41,303 bases of DNA from Bacteroidaceae bacterium (lineage in GTDB: Bacteria; Bacteroidota; Bacteroidia; Bacteroidales; Bacteroidaceae), in NCBI GenBank assembly GCA_017464815.1, contig JAFTYI010000034.1:1-41303 (forward strand), given 5' to 3'. Shown here piece by piece: positions 25,495-34,181 of this stretch. The stretch's first letter is position 1. The number at the start of each line of letters is the position of its first letter. Below the pieces are notes generated by a model. That model was given only the letters and a program-made list of their open reading frames with translations. It was not told the origin of the DNA and made no database searches. A program made the position numbers and the translations under genes.

Positions 25495-25540
25495 AAAAGG
25501 ACAGAAGAGCCATCGCAACCGCTCTCCTGTCCTTTTACCT
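25495..25540. terminator. Bidirectional terminator between the small gene and the fimbrillin-like gene
   Basis: AAAAGGACAGAAGAGC (25495-25510) pairs with GCTCTCCTGTCCTTTT (25521-25536) with one mismatch, with T-rich flanks on the plus strand and A-rich on the other. A second hairpin (GGTGAGACAC with GTGTGTCACC, 25561-25588) follows, directly downstream of the minus-strand lipoprotein gene. Confidence 0.7.
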
Positions 25541-25608
25541 TTTATAAATGTACCTTGCAAGGTGAGACACGGGGTCTCGTGTGTCACCCGCCATCGCCAA
25601 TCAGATTC

Positions 25609-27300
25609 TTACTTCTCAACCAATATCAAAGGCATAGCCTCTTTGGTCGCTTCATTGTCATTCAATTGGTATTTGTATGAGCCATCGGCATATTCCGTAA
25701 GGAACTGGTTCATATTGTCTATGACAGATGCCCAGGTGACGCTGTTCCCATCTACGTTTTCTGCACCGTAGTCACCTGCATTAAAGAACAAATCATCATA
25801 ACCGATACCATAATCGCCTGAGGTGTAATAACAAGCTTTGACGCCGCTCTGCTCAACGTCTTCTCCTACGTTGTAGTTACTACCAGCAATACTGCCGCTA
25901 CAATATCCTCCGGTTACCGAGGCTGTGCTATAGCAAGCAATCACACTGCCGGACGATTGGTTAAATCCGACAATACCGCCACATGGGAAATCTGTGTTGC
26001 CACATTCTATATTACCCGACACACTGCATCCGACGACACGTCCGTAATTGTCCGAAACGACACCCGAGGCATAGTATGCACTACTGCTGAAAATTACATC
26101 ACTCAAATGAAGATACCGTACCACAGAGCTTTCATCAATACTGGTGAACAGGGATGCGGCTTCTTCTTCAACCACCCTCTTCACCCCCTTGAGGGTATGT
26201 CCATTACCATCAATGGTCACTTCATACAAATCCAACCAGGGCCAGTTGCAGCCGTTGTCCGGGTTTCCATCCAAATCGGCATCGGTCAGGTCGATGTCGC
26301 CTGTGAGGGTCAGATTTATACTACCGTTGAACTTTTGATACGCATCAACCCACGCCTGCAACTCCTCCACATTGCCGGCTGTCATTTGGCGGGATAGACT
26401 TTCCACCTCCATCGTCCGTGCCACACGGTAGAACTTCCCGGCATCAATCCCCTTCTCGGTCAACTCAACCGATGAGCTACAGCAATGAGCATATTCCTCA
26501 TCATCATAAAAACATGTAATCTCAAGCTTCTTACCTTTAGCCACGGGGGGCAGATAGGCATAGAAGGTAGCAGTATTATCGGTAATAGGTGTAGCAATCT
26601 GAACAAGGTCACCTTCACATTCCGGATACATGGATACAATGTCCGCTTGGGTCAGGTCCAAATCCCCACTTGTAGGACAACCGTCCTCCCACGATATCTG
26701 GAAATATGCCTCCTGTACATTGGCAGGAAATCCGGAGAGGGTGAACTTGACAATGGCCGTAAGATGCTTGAAAGCAAAGTTCCCTCCGTCCGTACTGGTG
26801 GCCACCATCAACGTGTTGTTTTCATCCAACGTACCGTTTTGGTCGAAAAAGTCAAACGGTACAGAGGTTGCAGAGAAAGCGTCCATTAAGTTACCCTCCC
26901 GGTCATAATACTTATAATCTTTAGACTCGCTATTCCACAGATTTATGGCAGGATAATAGGCATAATAGGGCAGTTCCCCGACCTTCTCGGGCAAAGTACC
27001 CTGAAACTCATCGCCCGACGTCTGGTGGAATCGATACTCCTCCTGATTCTCATAACCGACAGCAGCGGTCGTCATCACCGTAAAACATTCGCCACTCTCG
27101 CGCCAATCCACCTTGATGATGTTCTTACCGCTTTCGTCAGTCACATCCTGCAAAGTCACACGTGTATCATTGCCGGGCAATGTGGCAATCACAGTCACTG
27201 GGGAATTCTGTCCAGTGCCGCTGTTCTGCAGTTCCTCGTCGTTACTGCATGCAACCAGCCCAAGCAGGGCGGCTGCCCATAAGATGTTTCTCTTCATCAT
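25609..27300 (-). CDS. Fimbrillin-family lipoprotein with GLUG-like C-terminal repeats
   Basis: A 563-residue exported lipoprotein: MKRNILWAAALLGLVACSND carries a lipobox (LVAC) with Cys as the acylated residue and acidic residues after it. Residues about 30-310 have the fimbrillin-like features of Bacteroidales cell-surface proteins (TRVTLQDVTDESG, PYYAYYPA, FAFKHLTAIVKFTLSGFP, ATFYAYLPP). Residues about 320-530 form a right-handed repeat region with GLUG-like units (ASGVVSDNYGRVVGCSVSG, CGGIVGFNQSSGSVIACYST, CSGSIAGSNYN). It is probably surface-exposed, as pilus component or adhesin. No neighbouring minor-pilin genes are present. A 41-residue peptide gene lies directly upstream on the same strand. 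Confidence 0.82.
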   Translation of the reverse strand: MMKRNILWAAALLGLVACSNDEELQNSGTGQNSPVTVIATLPGNDTRVTLQDVTDESGKNIIKVDWRESGECFTVMTTAAVGYENQEEYRFHQTSGDEFQGTLPEKVGELPYYAYYPAINLWNSESKDYKYYDREGNLMDAFSATSVPFDFFDQNGTLDENNTLMVATSTDGGNFAFKHLTAIVKFTLSGFPANVQEAYFQISWEDGCPTSGDLDLTQADIVSMYPECEGDLVQIATPITDNTATFYAYLPPVAKGKKLEITCFYDDEEYAHCCSSSVELTEKGIDAGKFYRVARTMEVESLSRQMTAGNVEELQAWVDAYQKFNGSINLTLTGDIDLTDADLDGNPDNGCNWPWLDLYEVTIDGNGHTLKGVKRVVEEEAASLFTSIDESSVVRYLHLSDVIFSSSAYYASGVVSDNYGRVVGCSVSGNIECGNTDFPCGGIVGFNQSSGSVIACYSTASVTGGYCSGSIAGSNYNVGEDVEQSGVKACYYTSGDYGIGYDDLFFNAGDYGAENVDGNSVTWASVIDNMNQFLTEYADGSYKYQLNDNEATKEAMPLILVEK

Positions 27301-27323
27301 TTGTCTTCCTTTCTTCTTTCGGT

Positions 27324-27449
27324 TTACAAATCACCACCATCCTGATAATCCATACCACTGCTGGCGAATCCTTTCTCGACGCGCACCTCCACCATTCTCA
27401 CTTGCGGAGCCTCGTAGGCCGCGTTCATTGTCTCTGTTTGTTGTTCCAT
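27324..27449 (-). CDS. Tiny peptide gene upstream of the fimbrillin-like lipoprotein
   Basis: A 41-residue reading frame, ATG at 27449: MEQQTETMNAAYEAPQVRM, then VEVRVEKGFASSGMDYQDGG, ending DL. It stops 23 bp before the lipoprotein start on the same strand. The pattern YEAP-V-VEV-VEKGFA-S matches, as I recall, very short unannotated proteins found beside surface lipoprotein genes in Bacteroides and Prevotella; this recall needs a search. There is no signal peptide. It was too short to be listed as an ORF by usual cut-offs. Confidence 0.65.
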   Translation of the reverse strand: MEQQTETMNAAYEAPQVRMVEVRVEKGFASSGMDYQDGGDL

Positions 27450-27641
27450 TTTCTTTTTGGGTTTAAATTGTTAATACTATAATTGGTTCTTTGTTTTCTT
27501 GTTTCCCTATGACTAACCCCTCTACCACACGACAAAAGGCTCGTCCTCCTAAGCCAAACCCCTCTACCACCGCCCGAAAAAAGAATGGCGAGTGGTGAGG
27601 GAGTTCAAGGGTAGGCTGGCGGTTGGAGGGGTAAAACGCCA

Positions 27642-27692
27642 AACGCCCCGCCGCACAGAACCGCATACGCTGATTCTGCACGGCGGGGCGTT
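27642..27692. repeat. GC-rich 12-bp inverted repeat
   Basis: AACGCCCCGCCG (27642-27653) and CGGCGGGGCGTT (27681-27692) are exact complements; CAGAA/TTCTG extends the stem inside. There is no U-run, so it is not a typical terminator. The 27450-27847 gap otherwise holds two copies of AACCCCTCTACCAC (near 27514 and 27554) and the tetranucleotide tract, and I see no convincing gene. Confidence 0.75.
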
Positions 27693-27730
27693 CGGCCCTC
27701 ACGCGCGTACTTGTTAATATATAAGATATA

Positions 27731-27772
<42 letters not shown>

Positions 27773-27847
27773 AACAAATTATCTGAGATGAGCAAATGTT
27801 TGGTCATAATTCTTAGGGGGATTTTGGGGTTATTTCAATGGGGGGAA

Positions 27848-28189
27848 TCAATTGGTTTCACTCTTTTGTCGGAGGGCTTTCAGTTCGGCATCGGTGATGG
27901 TTTCGCGCTCGGACTTGTCGTAGATGTAGAACAGCCCTATTTCCATTTCATCCGCAGAAAGAATCAGGTTCAAGGTGATGACTCTGGCTCCTCCACGCTT
28001 GCCCTTCCCCTTGGAAGTGACAGCCAAACGTATTTTGCGAAAGCCATTGCCTAAATCTGTTCCCATGGAAGGATTCTCCAGCAACTCTTTCACCAGCCCC
28101 ATCAGGTCCTGCTTCAACGACCGGTAGCGTTTGCTAAGCCTTTTGACCTCTTTATCGAAAGGCTCGTATGACACAACTTTACAGTTCAT
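27848..28189 (-). CDS. RelE/ParE-type toxin
   Basis: A 113-residue basic protein with the RelE/ParE fold pattern: FDKEVKRLSKRYRSLKQDL (first two helices), MGTDLGNGFRKIRLAVTSKGKGKRGG, and strand residues ARVITLNLILSADEMEIGLFYIYDKSERETIT. RelE proteins cut mRNA on the ribosome and ParE proteins poison gyrase; the sequence does not settle which. It overlaps the upstream gene by 11 bp, the usual arrangement for an antitoxin-first pair. The K-rich stretch and IYDKSE are like the Bacteroides type II toxins annotated as 'RelE/ParE family'. Confidence 0.75.
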   Translation of the reverse strand: MNCKVVSYEPFDKEVKRLSKRYRSLKQDLMGLVKELLENPSMGTDLGNGFRKIRLAVTSKGKGKRGGARVITLNLILSADEMEIGLFYIYDKSERETITDAELKALRQKSETN

Positions 28190-28484
28190 TGAGCAATTCT
28201 TCTATGGGTCTTCCCTTCACTTTTCCTTCACGTGCCAACTTGGCACACTCAAATGCCTGCTCCACTCCGGCCAGAATCTCGGCCTTGGTGCGGTAGGGCA
28301 CTTCATCCTCGGCTGCCACCATGAGCGCCTCATCCTCTTCGACGGCGTATGGCTTCATCCCTGCCGACTGCCTGCCAATGCGGTTGAGGTAGCGCTGCAT
28401 CTTGTCCAGCACTTCCCAACTGTCAATGTTGAGTATCTGACGGGCCAGTTCGCCACGCATCGCACTAAGTTCCATTGCTGTCAT
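28179..28484 (-). CDS. Probable antitoxin partner
   Basis: A 101-residue acidic protein, MTAMELSAMRGELARQIL at the start. The N-terminal part (EVLDKMQRYLNRIGR) and the C-terminal part (AKAEILAGVEQAFECAKLAREGKVKGRPIEELLNEL) are helical; the C-terminal Glu/Lys-rich segment ending PIEELLNEL is of the type that wraps around RelE/ParE toxins. I cannot name its family with confidence. It precedes and overlaps the toxin gene. A -7 box (TATATTTG, 28524-28517 on the minus strand) lies about 35 nt upstream. Confidence 0.65.
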   Translation of the reverse strand: MTAMELSAMRGELARQILNIDSWEVLDKMQRYLNRIGRQSAGMKPYAVEEDEALMVAAEDEVPYRTKAEILAGVEQAFECAKLAREGKVKGRPIEELLNEL

Positions 28485-28516
28485 ACCGTTTCCCTTTTTT
28501 ATTCATTATTCGCCTG

Positions 28517-28524
28517 CAAATATA
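28517..28524 (-). promoter_or_regulatory. -7 element of the toxin-antitoxin operon
   Basis: TATATTTG on the minus strand fits TAnnTTTG. No good -33 TTTG is seen at the expected distance, as is common for regulated promoters. Confidence 0.45.
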
Positions 28525-28591
28525 TAGGAAATGAACGAGACTACCATACGGATGGGGAGTTTTTTTCAACAAGCGGGCAGCATTTGTCCCC

Positions 28592-29206
28592 TCAGATGGG
28601 GAACCAGACGAAGACGGCGGCGTCCCACAAGGCATGGCTGAGCACGATGGCGGGAAAGCGCTGGGGGAAAAGGCGGTAGAGTCCGCCCCAGGCAATGCCA
28701 CACACCATGGAGGCCATGACGAGCATGAAGTTGAGCGAAGCCACATGCACCAGCGTGTAGCAGGCAGTGGCAAGCAGGAATCCCACGTTGGGCGAATAGT
28801 GCTGCGAGAGCCGCCTCTGCACATATCCGCGCCAGAAAATCTCCTCGGCCGGCCCGATGAGGAAGAGCAGCAGGACGCTGATGAGCCACGGACTCTCGCC
28901 CGCCTTCATGCCATAGATGAGGTTCACCTGCGGCCGGGCAAAGGGGAAGAGCCACTGGCTGGCCTTGTCGCCTACCCAAAAGACACACCACAGGGCGATG
29001 GCGATGGCGAAGCCTAACAATATATTGGACACTGACCACCGGAGATGCTTCCACCAACTAGGACTAAAAACGGTAGAAAGCACCGTAAGGGTGCAAGCAG
29101 AGAATGTCATCGTCCACCAAAAAGGGACATGGGGTGCCGTCCAAGGAGAGAACATCAGTGTCCACAGGAGGAAGGCCAACAGGATGAGGAACCACACGCG
29201 CTTCAT
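28592..29206 (-). CDS. CPBP family intramembrane metalloprotease
   Basis: A 204-residue membrane protein with about six hydrophobic segments, starting MKRVWFLILLAFLLWTLMFS. The first CPBP motif is GPAEEIFWRGYVQRRL (the EExxxR catalytic pair and Arg); a second region, TLVHVASLNFMLVM, supplies a His, and VLSHALWDAAVF another His. Members include eukaryotic-type CAAX prenyl proteases and bacteriocin-immunity proteins; no substrate is implied here. The start at 29206 overlaps the menA stop by 4 bp (ATGA); the longer frame upstream is the wrong-frame shadow of menA. Translational coupling with menA is likely. Confidence 0.88.
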   Translation of the reverse strand: MKRVWFLILLAFLLWTLMFSPWTAPHVPFWWTMTFSACTLTVLSTVFSPSWWKHLRWSVSNILLGFAIAIALWCVFWVGDKASQWLFPFARPQVNLIYGMKAGESPWLISVLLLFLIGPAEEIFWRGYVQRRLSQHYSPNVGFLLATACYTLVHVASLNFMLVMASMVCGIAWGGLYRLFPQRFPAIVLSHALWDAAVFVWFPI

Positions 29207-30096
29207 GACAGATGACCGGCTATAAGGAATGAGACACTGAGCAGCAGGCTGAAGAGCAGTTGCAACTGGGCCGTCCGCTCGTCGAGGCGGGTGATGGCAG
29301 AGGTATCGCCCGACGTGCTCCGGCGCATCAGTTGCAGGTTCTTCCACGCATTGGGAAGGGCCACAAAGGAGAGCAACGTCAGGTAGGGGAAGACTCCACA
29401 CGCGGCACAGGCTGCCACACAGAAGAAGGGGGTCAGCATGTAGAAGCCATAGAGCGTCTGCGAACGGTCGTGCCCGATGTTCATCGCCAACGTGGAGATG
29501 CCCGCATCGCCATCAGTACGGACATCGCGCGTGTTGTTACAATGCAGAATGGCAATGGTGATGCAGCCCAAGGGAATGGCCAAGAGCAGGGTGTCCGCCT
29601 GCAGACTGCCCGTAAACACCAGCGAAGTGCCCCAACAAGGCAGCCAGGCATAGGCAATGCCAATTACCACATCGCCCAAAGCGCGGTACTTCATGTAGGG
29701 ATAGAGCAACACACACAAGGCACCTCCCAAGCCGTACCAGAAGAGCGTCCAGCTGGTAAGCAGCATCAGTCCCACCCCACCGGCCAAGGCCACAACAAGC
29801 AGTCCGATGGAGAGGCGCTTTATCTCCTCGGGACGGAACATACCGGTGGTCAGCGTAGTGGCACCAGCCGTTTCATCCGTATCAACTCCCCGCTTATAAT
29901 CAAAGTAGTCACTCCACGTATTGCCAGCCGCATGGAAGACAACTATATTCACCAAGGCCCACACTCCGGCCAGCCAATTCAGATTCTCAACCCCTGCCCA
30001 ATGGAGGTACATCAGCGTCACCAACACAGGCATGGCACTGGCCGGGAAACTCCACGGCCGCACGGCAAAAAGCCACTCTTTGATTGAATGTTTCAT
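29203..30096 (-). CDS. menA: 1,4-dihydroxy-2-naphthoate polyprenyltransferase
   Basis: A 297-residue UbiA-superfamily membrane enzyme that attaches the polyprenyl tail in menaquinone synthesis, the quinone of anaerobic respiration in Bacteroides. About eight to nine membrane segments. The first Asp-rich motif is NTWSDYFDYKRGVDTDE, the second CNNTRDVRTDGDAG, both needed for Mg-pyrophosphate binding. The start MKHSIKEWLFAVRPWSFPASA is typical of MenA. It lies 27 bp after tilS and overlaps the CPBP gene, so tilS, menA and the CPBP gene form an operon on the minus strand. Other men genes are not in the window. Confidence 0.92.
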   Translation of the reverse strand: MKHSIKEWLFAVRPWSFPASAMPVLVTLMYLHWAGVENLNWLAGVWALVNIVVFHAAGNTWSDYFDYKRGVDTDETAGATTLTTGMFRPEEIKRLSIGLLVVALAGGVGLMLLTSWTLFWYGLGGALCVLLYPYMKYRALGDVVIGIAYAWLPCWGTSLVFTGSLQADTLLLAIPLGCITIAILHCNNTRDVRTDGDAGISTLAMNIGHDRSQTLYGFYMLTPFFCVAACAACGVFPYLTLLSFVALPNAWKNLQLMRRSTSGDTSAITRLDERTAQLQLLFSLLLSVSFLIAGHLS

Positions 30097-30123
30097 ATCT
30101 TTTTCTTACAATCCAACTTCACT

Positions 30124-31500
30124 CTAACTCCTATAAATATAACTCACAATCATCTCCACCACCTCCCGTGTCTGCTCTGTCACCCGAGCACGTTCATCAG
30201 TGCGACGTCCGACAACCCACAGAATGCGGTCGCGGGCATCGGTGACCACCAGCTGCTTCTCCTTCTCAAAGCGAGACAGTTTGAGGTCGGTCAACAAGTC
30301 GCTCACCAGTTTCTTCCGCCCCTTCATGCCGAAAGGGGCAAACTTGTCGCCCTGTCGCCAAGGGCGCACAGTGAGAGGGAACTCTACACAGGAAGCATCC
30401 AGCGTGGCCACTTTTGGAGAACGGGAAATCCGATAGTCAGGAGCAAGAGGGAAACGACTCACCAGCAGCATTGATTCTCGGGTCAAGGCCACCTCAACCG
30501 GCGGTTGGGGAATGCTTATCCCTATCCTCTCCTCCTCCAACTCCGACTCCGACTGACGGGGACGGAGTATCAATGTATCCCTATCCTTCAGCACTTCCCA
30601 CCCGCCATTGGCAAAGCGGCGGCCCGACTCGCCCGTGAGGCTACGGAAGACATCCTCTACCTGCGCCGACACAAATCCGTACGGGCGCAACAGTTCAAAG
30701 AGCACGGTCTGCGGCTCCACCTCACCCAGCAAGGCAGGAATGTTTATCGTCCGGCCATCAACATCGGCCACACGCGCCACAGCCTCTTTCACAGCCTTGT
30801 CATAGATGGTCTCTACCCCACGAAGGTGGTGAATGGTCGAAGAGATTTTTTCCCTCACCTGCGGATTTATTTTCTCCAACAGGGGAAGAATCTGCAGACG
30901 TATCTTGTTGCGCACATACTCATCCTGCAGATTGGTACTATCGGTCACATAGTCCTGGGCAAGCGCTTTCAGATAGGCCATCACCTCTGCCCGGCTGACA
31001 CCCAACAAGGGACGCACCACCCGCCCGTTCACCGGACGGATGCCCGTCAATCCGGCAAGACCCGTACCACGCACCAGGTTGAGCAAAAGAGTCTCTACCG
31101 CATCGTCGCGATGATGGGCTACGGCCACATGGGCATATCCATGTCCGCTACACAATTCGTCAAACCATGCATAGCGCAGTTCGCGGGCAGCCATTTCAAT
31201 ACTGATGCCCTGACGGGCTGCATACTCATGGGTGTCAAAGTGAGTGACATGAAGCTCTACGCCCAATGTCTGGCAAAGGGTGCGGCAAAAGGCTTCGTCG
31301 CGATTGCTCTCCTCACCTCGCAAATGGAAGTTGCAATGGGCCGCATGACAACTGTATCCCAACCGGAGGAGCACACGCAGAAGAGCCACACTGTCGGCCC
31401 CACCACTGAGTGCCACAAGCAGGGCTTCGCCTTGCCCGACAAGCCTCTCTTGCCTGATGAAGGCCTGCACGTTGTGTTCGAATTGCGTCGTCTGTCCCAT
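30124..31500 (-). CDS. tilS: tRNA(Ile)-lysidine synthase
   Basis: A 458-residue PP-loop ATPase that modifies C34 of tRNA-Ile(CAU) to lysidine, so that it reads AUA. The PP-loop ALSGGADSVALLRVLLRL (SGGxDS) is near residue 29. The N-terminal catalytic domain continues with AHCNFHLRGEESNRDEAFC and AVAHHRDDAVETLLLNLVRGTGLAGLTGIRP. The C-terminal about 110 residues (TVRPWRQGDKFAPFGMKGRKKLVSDLL) are the TilS C-terminal domain. Full length. It starts 40 bp after the end of the pectin methylesterase gene on the same strand. Confidence 0.95.
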   Translation of the reverse strand: MGQTTQFEHNVQAFIRQERLVGQGEALLVALSGGADSVALLRVLLRLGYSCHAAHCNFHLRGEESNRDEAFCRTLCQTLGVELHVTHFDTHEYAARQGISIEMAARELRYAWFDELCSGHGYAHVAVAHHRDDAVETLLLNLVRGTGLAGLTGIRPVNGRVVRPLLGVSRAEVMAYLKALAQDYVTDSTNLQDEYVRNKIRLQILPLLEKINPQVREKISSTIHHLRGVETIYDKAVKEAVARVADVDGRTINIPALLGEVEPQTVLFELLRPYGFVSAQVEDVFRSLTGESGRRFANGGWEVLKDRDTLILRPRQSESELEEERIGISIPQPPVEVALTRESMLLVSRFPLAPDYRISRSPKVATLDASCVEFPLTVRPWRQGDKFAPFGMKGRKKLVSDLLTDLKLSRFEKEKQLVVTDARDRILWVVGRRTDERARVTEQTREVVEMIVSYIYRS

Positions 31501-31540
31501 CAGCGGATTGAGGATGAGTTTGTTTGAGTCTGATCAGAGA

Positions 31541-32551
31541 TTACTTCGACTGAGGCGACCAGCCATCGTGGCCGGCCAATACCTCCTTCATGGTGTAACC
31601 ACGCAGGTTGGGGAGCTGATGACTCCACTCCACACGCTTGTCAACAGCAGCGCCGGGTCCATAATTCTGATACTCAGCATAGAAGGCCGTTTCCTTATTG
31701 GAGTCTTTTCCCCAATGGTCCCATCCGGCAGGGTTGATGTGGTTGCCCAATTCGCAACGCACATACACCGTCTGTCCATACGGACGCCAAGGACGGGAAA
31801 GAGAGACCTTTCCCTCGAGGCCGGCATCAGCCGTCAGCTTGCAATCGTAGAAGACGTAGCCATACTTGGCCTCTTGCGGAGTGCTGGGTGCGGTGACGTA
31901 GCCGCCCGACTTGCTATGAATCCGACAACGGTCGAACACGGCCGTGGAGGCACCGAAGATGAAGTCCACCGTGCCCTCGACGTAGCACTCCTCGTAGTAC
32001 TGGCGGCTATTGCGTCCCCAGGTATAGAGCGTGTCCTGAAAGCCAAGGAAGCGACACTTCTTGAAGTGTACGCGGTCGCCTGCCACAAAGCAGGCAACGG
32101 CCTGTCCGACAGGACCTGCAGAGTTTTCAAACGTGATATTCTCGGCATAGAAGTCCGAGGCATAGATGTAGATGGACGAAGAGCCTGACGTACCCTTGTT
32201 TTCGCCAAAGGAATTCTGCTTGCCTGCATAATCGTCATAGGTGAGCACGGCACCGTCCTCGCCATAGAGGGCGATATGCTGTTTGCAGGGTGCCACCACC
32301 AGTTTTTCCTTATAAGTGCCCTTGCGGATGTAGATGCGGGTAATCTGTTTGCGGAAGTCGGGCACGGCATTGATGGCCTCCTGCACCGTGCGGAAGTCGC
32401 CGCTACCATCCTGAGCCACCACATAGTGGCAATCGGTCATCTGCACCGTCGGTTGGTTCGAGAATGCCGGCGCCTTGGAGACGTCCGTCTGAGCCATCGT
32501 CATCCCATTGAGCATCAACAGGGAAAGGAGAAAGAGAATTGTCTTTTTCAT
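31541..32551 (-). CDS. Secreted pectin methylesterase (CE8)
   Basis: A 336-residue enzyme with a signal peptide (MKKTILFLLSLLMLNGMTMAQ). It removes methyl esters from homogalacturonan. CE8 motifs are present: IYIRKGTYKEKLVV, GQAVACFVAGD, GFQDTLYTWGRNSRQYY (catalytic Asp), EGTVDFIFGASTAVFDRC (second Asp) and LSRPWRPYGQTVYV, with the substrate-binding Arg. The right-handed beta helix spans most of the mature protein. The start at 32551 is used; the frame opens three codons earlier with TTG. It pairs in function with the pectate lyase fusion at 34904 but is separated from it by three unrelated genes. Confidence 0.93.
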   Translation of the reverse strand: MKKTILFLLSLLMLNGMTMAQTDVSKAPAFSNQPTVQMTDCHYVVAQDGSGDFRTVQEAINAVPDFRKQITRIYIRKGTYKEKLVVAPCKQHIALYGEDGAVLTYDDYAGKQNSFGENKGTSGSSSIYIYASDFYAENITFENSAGPVGQAVACFVAGDRVHFKKCRFLGFQDTLYTWGRNSRQYYEECYVEGTVDFIFGASTAVFDRCRIHSKSGGYVTAPSTPQEAKYGYVFYDCKLTADAGLEGKVSLSRPWRPYGQTVYVRCELGNHINPAGWDHWGKDSNKETAFYAEYQNYGPGAAVDKRVEWSHQLPNLRGYTMKEVLAGHDGWSPQSK

Positions 32552-32603
32552 AATCGTCAAGTTTTGTTTTTAGTTAGTTTTTTGGTTTCAATTATCAGTT
32601 TTC

Positions 32604-33272
32604 TTATTCCCCAAAGCAACGCCACAAGTTCCCCTCGGGCAGGGGAGCCTCCAAGTCAATCTGCACCTTCGACACGGGGTGGACAAAGCTGATTCGCCGT
32701 GCATGGAGGCAGATGCTGCCATCGGGATTGGAGCGTGGCGAGCCATACTTCAGGTCGCCCTTGATGGGACATCCCATCTTGGCCAACTGGCAACGGATCT
32801 GGTGATGACGCCCCGTCATCAGCTCCACCTCCAACAGTGAGTAGTTGTCCGAACGTCCTATCATCCGATACCTCAGCACGGCCTTCTTCGCATCCTTCAC
32901 CTCGCGTTCGTGGGCATACGACTTGTTCTGTTTCTCGTTGCGCACGAGCCAATGGACAAGCTCTCCCTCGGGTTGCTTCGGTTCGTTCTTCACAATCGCC
33001 CAATAGGTCTTCTGCACATCGCCCACACGAAACATTTCGTTCAAGCGCGAGAGGGCTTTGCTCGTTTTGGCAAACACCACCAGGCCACTGACCGGGCGAT
33101 CCAACCGGTGGGTGACTCCCACGAAGACGTTGCCGGGCTTCTGGTACTTCTCCTTCAGATACGCCTTCACCATGTCGGACAAAGGAACGTCGCCCGTCTT
33201 GTCGCCTTGCACAATCTCCGAGGCGCTCTTGTTCACCACGATGATGTGGTTGTCTTCGTAGATAACTGTCAC
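32604..33272 (-). CDS. RluA-family pseudouridine synthase, without S4 domain
   Basis: A 222-residue enzyme that isomerises uridine in RNA. The catalytic motif is GVTHRLDRPVSGLVVFAK, with the nucleophile Asp in HRLDRPVSG. AYARKEREVKDAKKAVLRYR-like, LVELELMTGRHHQIRCQLA and DLKYGSPRSNPDGSICLHA are the usual downstream blocks. The N-terminal S4 RNA-binding domain found in RluC and RluD is missing, so the protein is nearer to the RluA/TruC-type short form; which RNA site it modifies cannot be told. It lies between the pectin methylesterase and fabG genes, with an inverted repeat on its upstream side. Confidence 0.9.
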   Translation of the reverse strand: MTVIYEDNHIIVVNKSASEIVQGDKTGDVPLSDMVKAYLKEKYQKPGNVFVGVTHRLDRPVSGLVVFAKTSKALSRLNEMFRVGDVQKTYWAIVKNEPKQPEGELVHWLVRNEKQNKSYAHEREVKDAKKAVLRYRMIGRSDNYSLLEVELMTGRHHQIRCQLAKMGCPIKGDLKYGSPRSNPDGSICLHARRISFVHPVSKVQIDLEAPLPEGNLWRCFGE

Positions 33273-33293
33273 TTGGGGAAATTCTTTTAAGAA

Positions 33294-33412
33294 TTAAAGG
33301 AGTTATCGCTTCGCTAAGAAGTTAAAGGAGTTAAAGCCCAATGTCTTGCTTGTATGTTTGCCTAACTATTGGCTTAACTCCTTTAACTTCTATAACTCCT
33401 TTAACTCCTTAA
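33294..33412. repeat. Imperfect inverted repeat with 9-bp-period core (TTAAAGGAG units)
   Basis: The left arm (33294-33337) carries TTAAAGGAG twice, around a CGCTTCGCTAAG insert. The right arm (33371-33412) is nearly its reverse complement and reads as CTTTAACTC/CTTTAACTT/CTATAACTC units of 9 bp. It lies between the RluA-family gene and fabG. Confidence 0.8.
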
Positions 33413-33420
33413 TCAATGTA

Positions 33421-34167
33421 TTACATATTCATACCGCCATCGACCTGAATCACCTGGCCAGAGACGTAGGCAGACATGTCAGAAGCCAAGAATGTAGCCA
33501 CGTCGGCCACATCCTCGGGTGTGCCACCACGACGGAGAGGAATCTTCTTTGCCCACTCGGCCTTCACCTCGTCGCTCAAGGCGGCGGTCATGTCGGTGAT
33601 GATGAATCCCGGAGCAATGGCGTTGGCACGGATGCCACGAGAGCCCAACTCCTGAGCGATAGACTTGGCCAAGCCAATCATACCGGCCTTGGAAGCCGAG
33701 TAGTTTGCCTGTCCGGCATTGCCGTGAACACCTACGACAGAGGCCATGTTGATGATGCTGCCACCCTTCTGACGCATCATGATGGGAGTACATGCGTGAA
33801 TGAAGTTGAAAGCCGACTTCAGATTTACGGCAATCACCGCATCCCACTGGGCTTCGCTCATGCGCATCATCAAGCCGTCCTTGGTGATGCCGGCATTGTT
33901 TACCAAGATGTCAACCGAGCCGAACTCTTCCTTGATTTGGTTCACCACCTTCTCGGTCTCCTCGAAGTTGGCGGCATTCGATGCATATCCCTTCACCTTC
34001 ACACCGTAAGCGGCAATTTCCTTTTCAGTATTCAATCCGTTTTCGTCGATTACCAAATCCGTAAATGCCACGTTTGCACCTTCTGACGCAAATTTCAAGG
34101 CAATGGCCTTACCAATACCACGTGCTGCACCGGTGATGATGGCAGTCTTTCCTGTTAATAATCCCAT
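33421..34167 (-). CDS. fabG: 3-oxoacyl-[acyl-carrier-protein] reductase
   Basis: A 248-residue short-chain dehydrogenase that reduces beta-ketoacyl-ACP with NADPH in fatty acid elongation. The Rossmann motif is ITGAARGIGKAIALKFASEG. NNAG is at LVNNAGITKDG, the catalytic Ser in IINMASVVGVHGN and the YxxxK in YSASKAGMIGLAKS, followed by IRANAIAPGFIITDMT and the C-terminal YVSGQVIQVDGGMNM. Length and motifs are standard. It lies 14 bp downstream of the TetR-family gene on the same strand, so both are probably one transcript from the promoter at 34813-34844. Confidence 0.94.
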   Translation of the reverse strand: MGLLTGKTAIITGAARGIGKAIALKFASEGANVAFTDLVIDENGLNTEKEIAAYGVKVKGYASNAANFEETEKVVNQIKEEFGSVDILVNNAGITKDGLMMRMSEAQWDAVIAVNLKSAFNFIHACTPIMMRQKGGSIINMASVVGVHGNAGQANYSASKAGMIGLAKSIAQELGSRGIRANAIAPGFIITDMTAALSDEVKAEWAKKIPLRRGGTPEDVADVATFLASDMSAYVSGQVIQVDGGMNM

Positions 34168-34181
34168 AATTGTTCTTGAAT

